Of a DNA stretch of 14,240 bases, positions 1 through 6,348 are shown one piece after another (within the stretch, counting starts at the first letter, position 1; each line of letters begins with the position of its first letter). Position numbers and translations under genes: made by a program. Source of the DNA: Verrucomicrobiales bacterium (GTDB taxonomy: Bacteria > Verrucomicrobiota > Verrucomicrobiia > Verrucomicrobiales > SLCJ01); contig SLCJ01000285.1 of the NCBI GenBank assembly GCA_007125835.1, positions 1 to 14,240 of the forward strand. The letters run 5' to 3'. The notes beneath the pieces were generated by a model. The model had not been told where the DNA came from and searched no databases. It worked only from the letters and a program-made list of their open reading frames with translations.

Positions 1-84
1 ATGCCCATCAACCGCCATCCCGCTCCACCATCCCATACAGGTGCATGACGTGTTGCAATAGCTCCTCACGGGAAAATTTGACGC

Positions 85-114
85 TTGAATTGCAGCCCGA
101 AAATATCCTAAAAT
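85..114 (+). promoter_or_regulatory. Possible sigma70-type promoter of the PEP-CTERM protease gene
   Basis: TTGAAT at 85-90 and TAAAAT at 109-114 are separated by 18 bases, inside an AT-rich patch that stands out from the GC-rich surroundings. Transcription would start near 120, giving a leader of about 20 bases. The match is reasonable, but it rests on sequence alone. Confidence 0.3.
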
Positions 115-139
115 TCGCAAATCGAATGCCCATCACATA

Positions 140-1165
140 ATGAAACCCGTCACTCCCATCATTCTGCAAGGCAGGACCGGCACCGCCCCGATCCGCCCAT
201 TTGCCGCCGCGCTGCTGCTCGCCTCCGCAGCCCTCCTCACATGCCCCACAGCCCGGGCGGTCATCGTGGCCGGAGCAAACGGCGGCGGAAACACCGCAAA
301 CAACACAACCCGGGCCGGCCTCGAAGCGGCTGTCGGCACGCCCTTTCCGCTGTTCGACAACGTGTTCAACTACTCGGACGCCACCGGCATCTACCTCGGC
401 TACAACCCGTCAACCTTCGACGTGTGGGTCATCTCCGCTCGCCACGTGAGTCCCTCGGGCGCCACGATCACGCTCGATTCCTTGTCTTACTCGTTCCAAC
501 AGCGAATCGACCTTTCCGGCGACATCGCCCTGATCCGCTACACCCGGCCCGACAACCAAATGCCCGGCCTGTCCGCCGCTCCCCTCGCACAGTCCCTCCC
601 CGGAACCGCCAATACCCTCGTCATGATCGGGCAAGGCAAAAACCGGGTGCAGGATGCCTCCACCGATGCGAACACAAGCGATGCCATCTCCATCAACGGC
701 AATACCGGCTACAACTGGGCATCCGGCAACATCAAACGCTGGGGCACCAACAATCAGGACAATAATTTCGCTTTGAATGGCCCAGGCCCTCCGAATCCGC
801 TCGGAACAATCAATTTCGGCTCGTTCACAAGCACAGGCTACTCCGCCACGTTCAACCAGCCATCACCAGGTGAATGGTTGTCCACAAACGAAGCAATCGG
901 CTCGCTCGGCGACTCCGGAGGCGGAGCCTTCTTCTTCGATGGCACCGATTGGGTCCTCTCTGGCATCTTTTCCGCTGTAACAAGGTTTAGTGACCAGCCA
1001 GACGACACATCTGTGTTCGGCAACGCCACCCTCATCACCGATATCAACACCTATCGTGAGGAAATTCTCGGCGTAACCGGCTTCCTGATTCCCGAACCAG
1101 GTACCGCCACTCTCCTGCTTCTGCCAGCCGCCGTAATCCTCCTCAGACGCCAGCGAGCTGCTTGA
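140..1165 (+). CDS. Secreted trypsin-like serine protease with PEP-CTERM sorting signal
   Basis: The 341-residue protein has a signal-like N-terminus: a basic/proline start, a hydrophobic stretch at about 21-34 and an Ala-rich cleavage region ending ARA near 40. The body looks like a chymotrypsin-fold (S1-type) protease. His102 lies in SARHV, Asp128 in DIALIRY and Ser259 in GDSGGG, in the usual order and spacing of the catalytic triad. The C-terminus is a PEP-CTERM signal: IPEP at 317-320, a hydrophobic segment at about 322-335 and a basic tail RRQR. In this family the tail is processed by an exosortase and the protein goes to the cell surface or is released. No Shine-Dalgarno is visible before the ATG. 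The substrate is unknown. It could instead be a matrix protein that only keeps the protease fold, though the intact triad argues for activity. Confidence 0.85.
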   Translation: MKPVTPIILQGRTGTAPIRPFAAALLLASAALLTCPTARAVIVAGANGGGNTANNTTRAGLEAAVGTPFPLFDNVFNYSDATGIYLGYNPSTFDVWVISARHVSPSGATITLDSLSYSFQQRIDLSGDIALIRYTRPDNQMPGLSAAPLAQSLPGTANTLVMIGQGKNRVQDASTDANTSDAISINGNTGYNWASGNIKRWGTNNQDNNFALNGPGPPNPLGTINFGSFTSTGYSATFNQPSPGEWLSTNEAIGSLGDSGGGAFFFDGTDWVLSGIFSAVTRFSDQPDDTSVFGNATLITDINTYREEILGVTGFLIPEPGTATLLLLPAAVILLRRQRAA

Positions 1166-1408
1166 GAGGCCCCGGGAAGCTCTAAAGCTACGACACGGAG
1201 GGACGGGGGCCCATAGGCGTTCCCGCCCACCCCGGCAGGTCCCGCACGCGCCCTCGCACCACCCAAAGTGGCCGGCGAGTCCGTTGAACAGGCGCGCCAA
1301 AACCGTTTGCGGTGCCCTTGTTCCCGACGTATCTCAACTTGGGGAACCGCACTCCAACCGCGGCCACTCCCGGGTCTCACCAACTGAAATTCAATCCACC
1401 AAGCCGCC
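1166..1408. other. Non-coding spacer with small inverted repeats
   Basis: I see no convincing gene in these 243 bases. A short perfect hairpin, GGCG-TTCC-CGCC, lies at 1216-1227 inside a G/C-rich stretch (about 1195-1265) that resembles an intergenic dispersed repeat. Further on, TGCGGT at 1308-1313 can pair with ACCGCA at 1346-1351, about 60 bases before the next start codon. No T-run follows either structure, so neither is called a terminator. Confidence 0.3.
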
Positions 1409-2218
1409 ATGATCTACCTCCGCTTTCTCCTCGTTTTTATAGCCGGTGGCCTTGCAGCCTCCCTCATCCTACCCCTCATCGAAGACCACGGCGACTCCCA
1501 CCCCGGCGCACCCCGTGGTGACCGGCAACAAATGACCGCCGCCCTAGCCGACGCCGACGACAAACTGCGCGCACTGCAAGACGAACTCGAATCCCTCCGC
1601 GCCAGGCTTAGCGAGGCCGAAAACGAAAACTCATCCCTCTTGGCGGAAAACCGAAGCCTCACCGAACGCATTGCCACGATCGAAGAGGAAGTGGCCAGCT
1701 TGAACCAGGAATGGACATTCAGCTACGGCACCACACGCGAGGCCGGTCGATTCGTGGGAAGCATGCTGCGCGACGCCGCAGACATGCGGAACCTTGACCC
1801 GGACGACCCTGAAGCCCTCGTCCGCGTTCGCGACCTGTTCCTTCAGTTCACATCCATGGGTCCCATACTGCAGGAAATGCAGGAAATTGACGACAAACCC
1901 GCAGAATTCGCCCAATTCCGCGCCGCCGCCCTTGGATCGCTGCTCGACCTCGATGAGGGCACCGAGCAACAGGTCGGCGGTATCGTCGAGCGCTACAAAG
2001 CCATGTCGCTCGACCTGGAAGAAGGCAGCGATGAGCGCGCCGACCTGAACAACAGGGCTCTCGACGAGATCCGCCAGATCATCACACCAGAGCAACGTGA
2101 GATCCTGGAAGGCGTGCCCGCCCAAGGCATGGGCGCGGGCTTCTCAGACCTCCTCGAAACCCCGTCCCTCGATCCCCAGCGTTGGCGAGAACGCATGGAA
2201 CGCGGCGGTGGGCGCTGA
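1409..2218 (+). CDS. Membrane-anchored coiled-coil protein of unknown function
   Basis: I do not recognise this 269-residue protein as a named family. Residues 1-24 form one hydrophobic segment that would anchor it in the inner membrane or act as an uncleaved signal. Residues about 45-100 are a charged heptad-like helix, very likely a coiled coil. The rest (about 110-235) is helical and acidic. It includes ITPEQREIL at 225-233, which resembles the LTxxQ signature of the Spy/CpxP periplasmic chaperones; this is a weak similarity and not an assignment. The C-terminus is basic and Gly-rich. The ATG at 1409 is chosen because the hydrophobic anchor starts there; no Shine-Dalgarno is visible. C-rich codon use matches the gene before it. 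A role outside the membrane is inferred. Confidence 0.75.
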   Translation: MIYLRFLLVFIAGGLAASLILPLIEDHGDSHPGAPRGDRQQMTAALADADDKLRALQDELESLRARLSEAENENSSLLAENRSLTERIATIEEEVASLNQEWTFSYGTTREAGRFVGSMLRDAADMRNLDPDDPEALVRVRDLFLQFTSMGPILQEMQEIDDKPAEFAQFRAAALGSLLDLDEGTEQQVGGIVERYKAMSLDLEEGSDERADLNNRALDEIRQIITPEQREILEGVPAQGMGAGFSDLLETPSLDPQRWRERMERGGGR

Positions 2219-2224
2219 AATCCT

Positions 2225-2245
2225 TCCGGGAAACGTATTTCCGGA
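2225..2245 (+). terminator. Possible terminator hairpin after the coiled-coil gene
   Basis: TCCGGGAAA at 2225-2233 pairs with TTTCCGGA at 2238-2245 around the loop CGTA, with one bulged G. It lies 7 bases after the stop codon and between convergent genes. No T-run follows directly, so it may be a weak terminator or a 3' end stabiliser. Confidence 0.35.
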
Positions 2246-2384
2246 GATTACCCACCCATCGTTTTGGTAAGCGTATGCTTCGAATAGGCCCGAAAGCAAA
2301 AGGTCGCGGGTTGGCAGAGGCAACGCAACAGCTTTACGGCGCGCTCCCATAGCACATCGGCACGCCAGCAATTTTGTGGCCATC

Positions 2385-2852
2385 CTACCCAAAAGGATCC
2401 AGCAGCGGACCAAGCACCTTCACATCCGCCTCAGAGAATGCGGCAGCCGACGCACTGTCCACATCAAATACTGCCACCAGACGTCCGTCACGCTTTCGCA
2501 CCGGCAAAACCATTTCCGAACGCGCCCGCGGGTCGCATGCGATATGCCCGGGATATTGATTCACATCCGGCACGATGACCGCATCACCATGCTCAGCCAC
2601 ACGCCCACACACCCCGCGCCCCGGAGCGATCCGAAGGCATCCGATCGGTCCTTGATACGGGCCGATCACCAGCGACCCGTCATCCTCAAGCCGGTAGAAC
2701 CCCGCGAAGGACACACGGGCGTCTGACTGATACACCAATGCCGTGAATGTCGCCATCCGCGCCACCTCATCGACCTCACCCTTAACCAGCGCACCCCACT
2801 CCTCCGCCAGTCGCAGCCCGTCCATCATCGGCGGCCTCACGTCACCAGCCAT
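2385..2852 (-). CDS. msrC: Free methionine-(R)-sulfoxide reductase (GAF family)
   Basis: The 155-residue protein matches the fRMsr/MsrC (E. coli YebR) type of GAF domain protein. That enzyme reduces free, not protein-bound, methionine-R-sulfoxide in the cytoplasm, using thioredoxin. The signature runs GPYQGPIGCLRI, GRGVCG, GHIACD, SEMVLP and VFDVDS. The three conserved cysteines are Cys72, Cys82 and Cys106. Their 10- and 24-residue spacing is the same as in the E. coli enzyme (84, 94, 118), where Cys118 is catalytic. The ATG at 2852 gives a length close to the family's (about 160-165). The frame stays open upstream to 2999, but those 49 residues do not look like the family. GAGAG lies about 9 bases before this ATG. 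The gene converges on the coiled-coil gene. An intact cysteine set supports an active enzyme. Confidence 0.9.
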   Translation of the reverse strand: MAGDVRPPMMDGLRLAEEWGALVKGEVDEVARMATFTALVYQSDARVSFAGFYRLEDDGSLVIGPYQGPIGCLRIAPGRGVCGRVAEHGDAVIVPDVNQYPGHIACDPRARSEMVLPVRKRDGRLVAVFDVDSASAAAFSEADVKVLGPLLDPFG

Positions 2853-3155
2853 ACCTTCATTCTCTCTTTTCTCAAAAATCATTGTCCAAAAATGTAAACC
2901 CGCTGTCCACCCTTTCACACCTGATTTTTGGGCCAGGCCCATTATTCTTTTTCCACAACAAATGCCCCGGCCAGCTGACCACTCAACCACCTCAACCACC
3001 CGAAAAAATCAGGTTGAAACTGCCGAAACCACATCAACCCGACGACGACGACGGGACGATCCACACCAGCTTCACTCACCAACCCCCTCATGCACCACAC
3101 ACCAGCGCGAAATCGCCCTAGACCTCCAAGGTGAGCAGCCAGCATCACTGCAAAC
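2853..3155. other. C/A-rich spacer with inverted and tandem repeats, no clear gene
   Basis: These 303 bases separate two minus-strand genes. ACCTGATTTTT at 2919-2929 and AAAAATCAGGT at 3004-3014 form a perfect 11-base inverted repeat. Between them lie a 13-base palindrome, TGGGCCAGGCCCA (2929-2941), and a 9-base perfect tandem repeat of CTCAACCAC (2982-2990 and 2991-2999). From about 2955 to 3120 the plus strand is rich in C and A and poor in T. Open frames exist on both strands, but their products are low-complexity and resemble nothing I know. The upstream region of the methionine sulfoxide reductase gene, and the 3' flank of the transposase, must lie here. Confidence 0.5.
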
Positions 3156-4154
3156 TCAACCTGCCTGGGTCATCACCCATCTCCTCCCAAGCGCATGCCC
3201 CTTGGTCAGGGCCAAACACCGCTCGCCCATCATAGCCAACAAGTTGGTTTCAAGCGTCTCAGGGCTTACCATTGCTTTTTCATTTTCAGACCGATTTTCC
3301 ACGCCACCCCGACGCTCGTGATTCGGAACCGGCGGTTGCTCGCCAGCCTCCACTTTTGAAATCCTGCGGAGTCCTCCAGTTCTCGGAGATTCCTGACGGC
3401 ATTGCTCCCTTCCCCGGAAAAACGCCCGCTCCAGCATGCGGCTGTGCAACACCAGCACGGCCTCTGCATCCATGGCCTCAGTCACCTCGTCTCCCCAGAG
3501 AATCCTTATCCCGGCCAGGCCCTCGGCATCACCCCGCAATGCGGCTCCGAAGCCATTCCACGCGCTCTGCCCCGCGTCCCGCACAATCGCGGCACGGACA
3601 GGATTCAAATCAATATAGCCGGCCACAAAACGGGCCAGAAGGCCAAGGCCTTGACCATCTTCCTCTTCGTGATGGGACAACAACACACTGTGGAACCGCC
3701 CCTCCCATAGCGTGCCCTCGCGATCATTCCGGCAGTTGAACCACTGGGTGAAACGCTGCTTGAGCGTTTTCACAAACTCGCTCAGAACGCCCATTCGCGC
3801 GCGATAGGGAGCTAAGAAACCACTCCGTCCTTTCTCCTCCGCGATCCGCTCCCACACGCCCCGCAAATGACGCATCTTTGGCTCAGGATAAATGTGCTCC
3901 ATACGCGCAAGCACCTCTTCGTCGCTAAGGGATTCGGAATCCTGCGGCATGACCCGCACCAGGAGATGGAAATGGTTGCCCATCAAGCACCAGCTGACCA
4001 GATCCACTCCGGCAAAAATCGCCCCGCCTTTGATAATGTCCATGAACTTGCGGCGTTCGCGCTCGCAGAAAATCACCCTCCGATCGACCACGCGGGAACA
4101 CACGTGATATAATCCGGGCCTTCCCGGCGCTGCCAATGCTCTCGGTCTGCGCAT
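3156..4154 (-). CDS. Y1 / REP-associated (RAYT-like) transposase with apparent loss of the catalytic Tyr
   Basis: The 332-residue product belongs to the IS200-like HUH (Y1) transposase superfamily, in the single-copy, REP-associated style. It starts MRRPRAL, followed by GLYHVCSRVVDRR, the HUH motif MGNHFHLLVRV (His61, His63), a helix with LKQRFTQWFN, then GTLWEGRF and YIDLNPVRA (180-188). Related proteins usually carry Tyr in the QWYN-type motif that attacks DNA. Here residue 139 is Phe (codon TTC, plus-strand 3738-3740) and the nearby positions are Phe and Trp. The ATG at 4154 is preferred over a TTG three codons upstream. The C-terminal 100 residues are basic, with a long extension. No insertion-sequence ends or clear REP palindromes were found on the flanks. 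It may be a domesticated or inactive gene; which tyrosine is catalytic is from memory of the family. Confidence 0.85.
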   Translation of the reverse strand: MRRPRALAAPGRPGLYHVCSRVVDRRVIFCERERRKFMDIIKGGAIFAGVDLVSWCLMGNHFHLLVRVMPQDSESLSDEEVLARMEHIYPEPKMRHLRGVWERIAEEKGRSGFLAPYRARMGVLSEFVKTLKQRFTQWFNCRNDREGTLWEGRFHSVLLSHHEEEDGQGLGLLARFVAGYIDLNPVRAAIVRDAGQSAWNGFGAALRGDAEGLAGIRILWGDEVTEAMDAEAVLVLHSRMLERAFFRGREQCRQESPRTGGLRRISKVEAGEQPPVPNHERRGGVENRSENEKAMVSPETLETNLLAMMGERCLALTKGHALGRRWVMTQAG

Positions 4155-4194
4155 TGCACCCAATACATCTCGCAGCGCACAGCATCAACAGGTT

Positions 4195-4223
4195 TTCTGG
4201 GTGCGGCCCGGTAAAAGGATAAT
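4195..4223 (+). promoter_or_regulatory. Possible promoter of the metallopeptidase gene
   Basis: GATAAT at 4218-4223 is a good -10 element (5 of 6). The -35 candidate, TTCTGG at 4195-4200, is poor but has the ideal 17-base spacing. It lies in the 105-base divergent gap between the transposase and peptidase starts. Confidence 0.3.
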
Positions 4224-4259
4224 GCTTGCCTTTGGTGGGGGACCGGTGTGGGGTGTTTG

Positions 4260-6215
4260 ATGGATGCGCATACTTCAGTCGGTTTGGGTGTATTGGTGGC
4301 CCGTGCCCGTGAGGAACTTTTGGCGCTGCATGGTGAAGGCGAGCGGGCGCGGGTGGAGGGGGGCGTGCGGCGGGTGGCGGAAAGGTGGCAGGCCGGTGAC
4401 GGGGATGCGGACGAGTTCACGCGCTTCTGTGTCGGGCATTACCTCCCGCAGGGGCAGGCTTTGGAGGGGTTGCTGGATCGCTTTGAAAGGGTGCTGGATG
4501 TGATGGGAGGTCATCTTCACGAGATCCGCCGCCATCTCCGGATCTGGGCCGATTTGCCGGCATCGGAGAGCAAGGCGCTGCATCCGTATGATTCGCTTTT
4601 CGCGCGCCTCGACCCCGCGTCCGACTACATCGAGCAGATGCACAAACAGCGGCTTGCCTTTGCCATTCTCCTCAATTTCGAGCCGCCCGGGCCGTCTTTG
4701 ATTGCCTCGGAAACGTCCGGATGGTCCAGCAGCCGATGGGCTGCCTTGAGGGTGGCCGGAGCGATCGGTCCACGGATTCCCGCCGAGCTGACGGACGAGA
4801 CACGCCATGTGTATGAAAAGGCGCGCAAGTTTGTTGCTGAATTTCACATTCCGGTGGGCGCGTTGGTGGATTCCGAGGGCCAGCGGTGGATGGAGCCGGA
4901 GAAGCGCCTCCTCGCACACTGGCTGCTGCGCGAGGAGATCCGCTCGTGCTACGGCGAACCCTCCGGCTTGGCGCGACAGCGTGCGCTTCTGGCCGTGATG
5001 GGCCGCGCCATCGACGGCACCATTCCTTCCGAGATCATGGCCGGGCGAGCCACCGGGGACTGGGATGCGGTCGCGAACACCTTGGGAGGCAGGCTGCCGG
5101 AAGGCTTCGCCGGTCCGCAGCGCTATGAAACCCTAATCAAGCATTTCCATCTGGCACGCAAGATCGACGCTTATCATCCAGACCACCCCACGGCGATTGC
5201 GCGCAAGTTCGGCCTGGAGCGGGAGATGGGTGAGGAGCAGGTGGAATCCCTGCTGGTTGAATTGCTTGAGTCGCCGGTGCGGCGGCGGCTGGCGGGAATT
5301 TTGCGCGACAGGCTGGGGCGGCCCTTGGAGGCCCACGACATTTACTTTGAGCAAGTCGGCGACGACATGGACGGGACCGAACTAGATGCCCGTGTGAACG
5401 AGCGCTTCTCGGACGAGGATACCTTTGAGAACGCGCTGCCTGCGATCCTCAGGGGGCTCGGGTTTTCGGAAAAGGATGCGGTGTTTTTCGGTGCGCGCAT
5501 CCGGGTGGAGATTGCTCGTGGGGCCGGTCATGCCGTGCGTCCGGGACGGCCCGAGTATGGGGCCTGGCTACGTACCAACCGGCAGCCGAGCGGCTTGGGT
5601 TGGGCTGGGTTCAGCACGGCAATGCATGAATTGGGGCATAACCTGGAACAATTGATCTCGACACACTTCGTGCCCCGCGCCGCCCTGCGTGGGGTGCCCA
5701 ACACCGCCTGCACCGAGGCCTTTGCTTTCCTTTACCAATCCCAAGGCCGGAAGGTGCTCGGGATCGAGGAAGGTGCCACGCTGGGGCGGCATGCCGCATC
5801 GACAATGCTGGCGGCCTGCCAGATCGCCGGACCCTCGTTGGTCGAGCTGTATACGTGGCGCTGGCTGTATGCGAATCCCGGCGCCGACGCTGCGGCCCTG
5901 CGCGACGAAATGCTGCGTATTGCGGACCACCTCTGGCGACGTTATTACGAAGAGGATTTTGGCACCGACCGCAACCACATCCTGGCAGCGTACCAGCACA
6001 TGATTGCCTACCCTCTTTATCTTCCGGACTACCCGCTCGGGCACGTGATCAGTTTTCAGATTCACGCTCACATGGAGGGCAGGGACTTGGCCGCCGAGAC
6101 GCTGCGCATCTGTTCGACCGGGCGAGTTTCCCCCGACGCGTGGATGCGTGCGGCGGTGGGCGGTCCTGTATCGGCGGCCCCAATGATCGAAGCCGCAGGT
6201 TCGTTTTCCTCTTGA
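4260..6215 (+). CDS. M3-like zinc metallopeptidase (oligoendopeptidase type)
   Basis: The 651-residue protein carries the gluzincin zinc site. HELGH is at 456-460 (His456, Glu457, His460), with a third ligand, Glu486, in TEAFAF 26 residues on; this is the M3 (thimet oligopeptidase/oligoendopeptidase F) arrangement. The downstream segment YPLYLPDYPLGH, near 584-595, sits where M3 enzymes carry their substrate-binding Tyr/His. The N-terminal 400 residues are helical, as expected for the clam-shell that limits M3 enzymes to short peptides. There is no signal peptide, so it is likely cytoplasmic and degrades oligopeptides. Two starts are possible: ATG 4260, with GGGG six bases upstream, or GTG 4248, with GGGGGA five bases upstream, which adds four residues. 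The gene is strongly G-rich, unlike the genes to its left. Family-level assignment is good; the substrate is unknown. Confidence 0.82.
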   Translation: MDAHTSVGLGVLVARAREELLALHGEGERARVEGGVRRVAERWQAGDGDADEFTRFCVGHYLPQGQALEGLLDRFERVLDVMGGHLHEIRRHLRIWADLPASESKALHPYDSLFARLDPASDYIEQMHKQRLAFAILLNFEPPGPSLIASETSGWSSSRWAALRVAGAIGPRIPAELTDETRHVYEKARKFVAEFHIPVGALVDSEGQRWMEPEKRLLAHWLLREEIRSCYGEPSGLARQRALLAVMGRAIDGTIPSEIMAGRATGDWDAVANTLGGRLPEGFAGPQRYETLIKHFHLARKIDAYHPDHPTAIARKFGLEREMGEEQVESLLVELLESPVRRRLAGILRDRLGRPLEAHDIYFEQVGDDMDGTELDARVNERFSDEDTFENALPAILRGLGFSEKDAVFFGARIRVEIARGAGHAVRPGRPEYGAWLRTNRQPSGLGWAGFSTAMHELGHNLEQLISTHFVPRAALRGVPNTACTEAFAFLYQSQGRKVLGIEEGATLGRHAASTMLAACQIAGPSLVELYTWRWLYANPGADAAALRDEMLRIADHLWRRYYEEDFGTDRNHILAAYQHMIAYPLYLPDYPLGHVISFQIHAHMEGRDLAAETLRICSTGRVSPDAWMRAAVGGPVSAAPMIEAAGSFSS

Positions 6216-6240
6216 ACGCGGTGGGGCGCTGTGCTACTTT
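6212..6240 (+). promoter_or_regulatory. Probable sigma70-type promoter of the nusA operon
   Basis: TTGAAC at 6212-6217 and TACTTT at 6235-6240 are 17 bases apart, and TG at 6232-6233 gives an extended -10. The -35 overlaps the stop codon of the peptidase gene. Transcription would begin near 6247, leaving a leader of about 100 bases before nusA. No other promoter-like sequence is visible between the terminator hairpin downstream and the nusA start. Confidence 0.5.
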
Positions 6241-6267
6241 TGCGTTCCAGCTACGAATTTTCGCAGA

Positions 6268-6299
6268 TGGGTGGTGCGCAAGCCCCACTCATTTTTTTT
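6268..6299 (+). terminator. Intrinsic terminator in the nusA leader (possible attenuator)
   Basis: TGGGTGGTGC at 6268-6277 pairs with GCCCCACTCA at 6282-6291 around a GCAA tetraloop. The stem has one G-T wobble and one T/C mismatch and is followed at once by eight T (6292-6299). The structure is clear. It would end the peptidase transcript. It also lies downstream of the probable nusA promoter and 50 bases before the nusA start, so it could act as an attenuator. Confidence 0.75.
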
Positions 6300-6348
6300 C
6301 CCCTCGTCCCGCGAACACAGCAAAAGGAAACCCGAACCATCCAAAGCC

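Noticed and set aside
8..133. A 41-codon minus-strand open frame starting with ATG at 133
   Set aside because: It has no Shine-Dalgarno, no recognisable motif, and covers the AT-rich region that more likely holds the promoter of the protease gene.
2144..2413. Minus-strand open frame of 89 codons
   Set aside because: It overlaps the ends of the genes on both sides and has no family resemblance; likely chance in high-GC DNA.
2942..3148. Minus-strand 68-codon frame just after the transposase
   Set aside because: No start signal or motif; it reads the repeat-rich spacer.
2743..3321. Plus-strand open frame of 192 codons
   Set aside because: The product is low-complexity (Pro/Thr/Arg/Ser) and antisense to the start of the methionine sulfoxide reductase gene and the end of the transposase gene.
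6271..6348. Longer N-terminus for NusA from a GTG at 6271
   Set aside because: It would place coding sequence in the terminator hairpin and T-run, and the extra residues do not resemble NusA.
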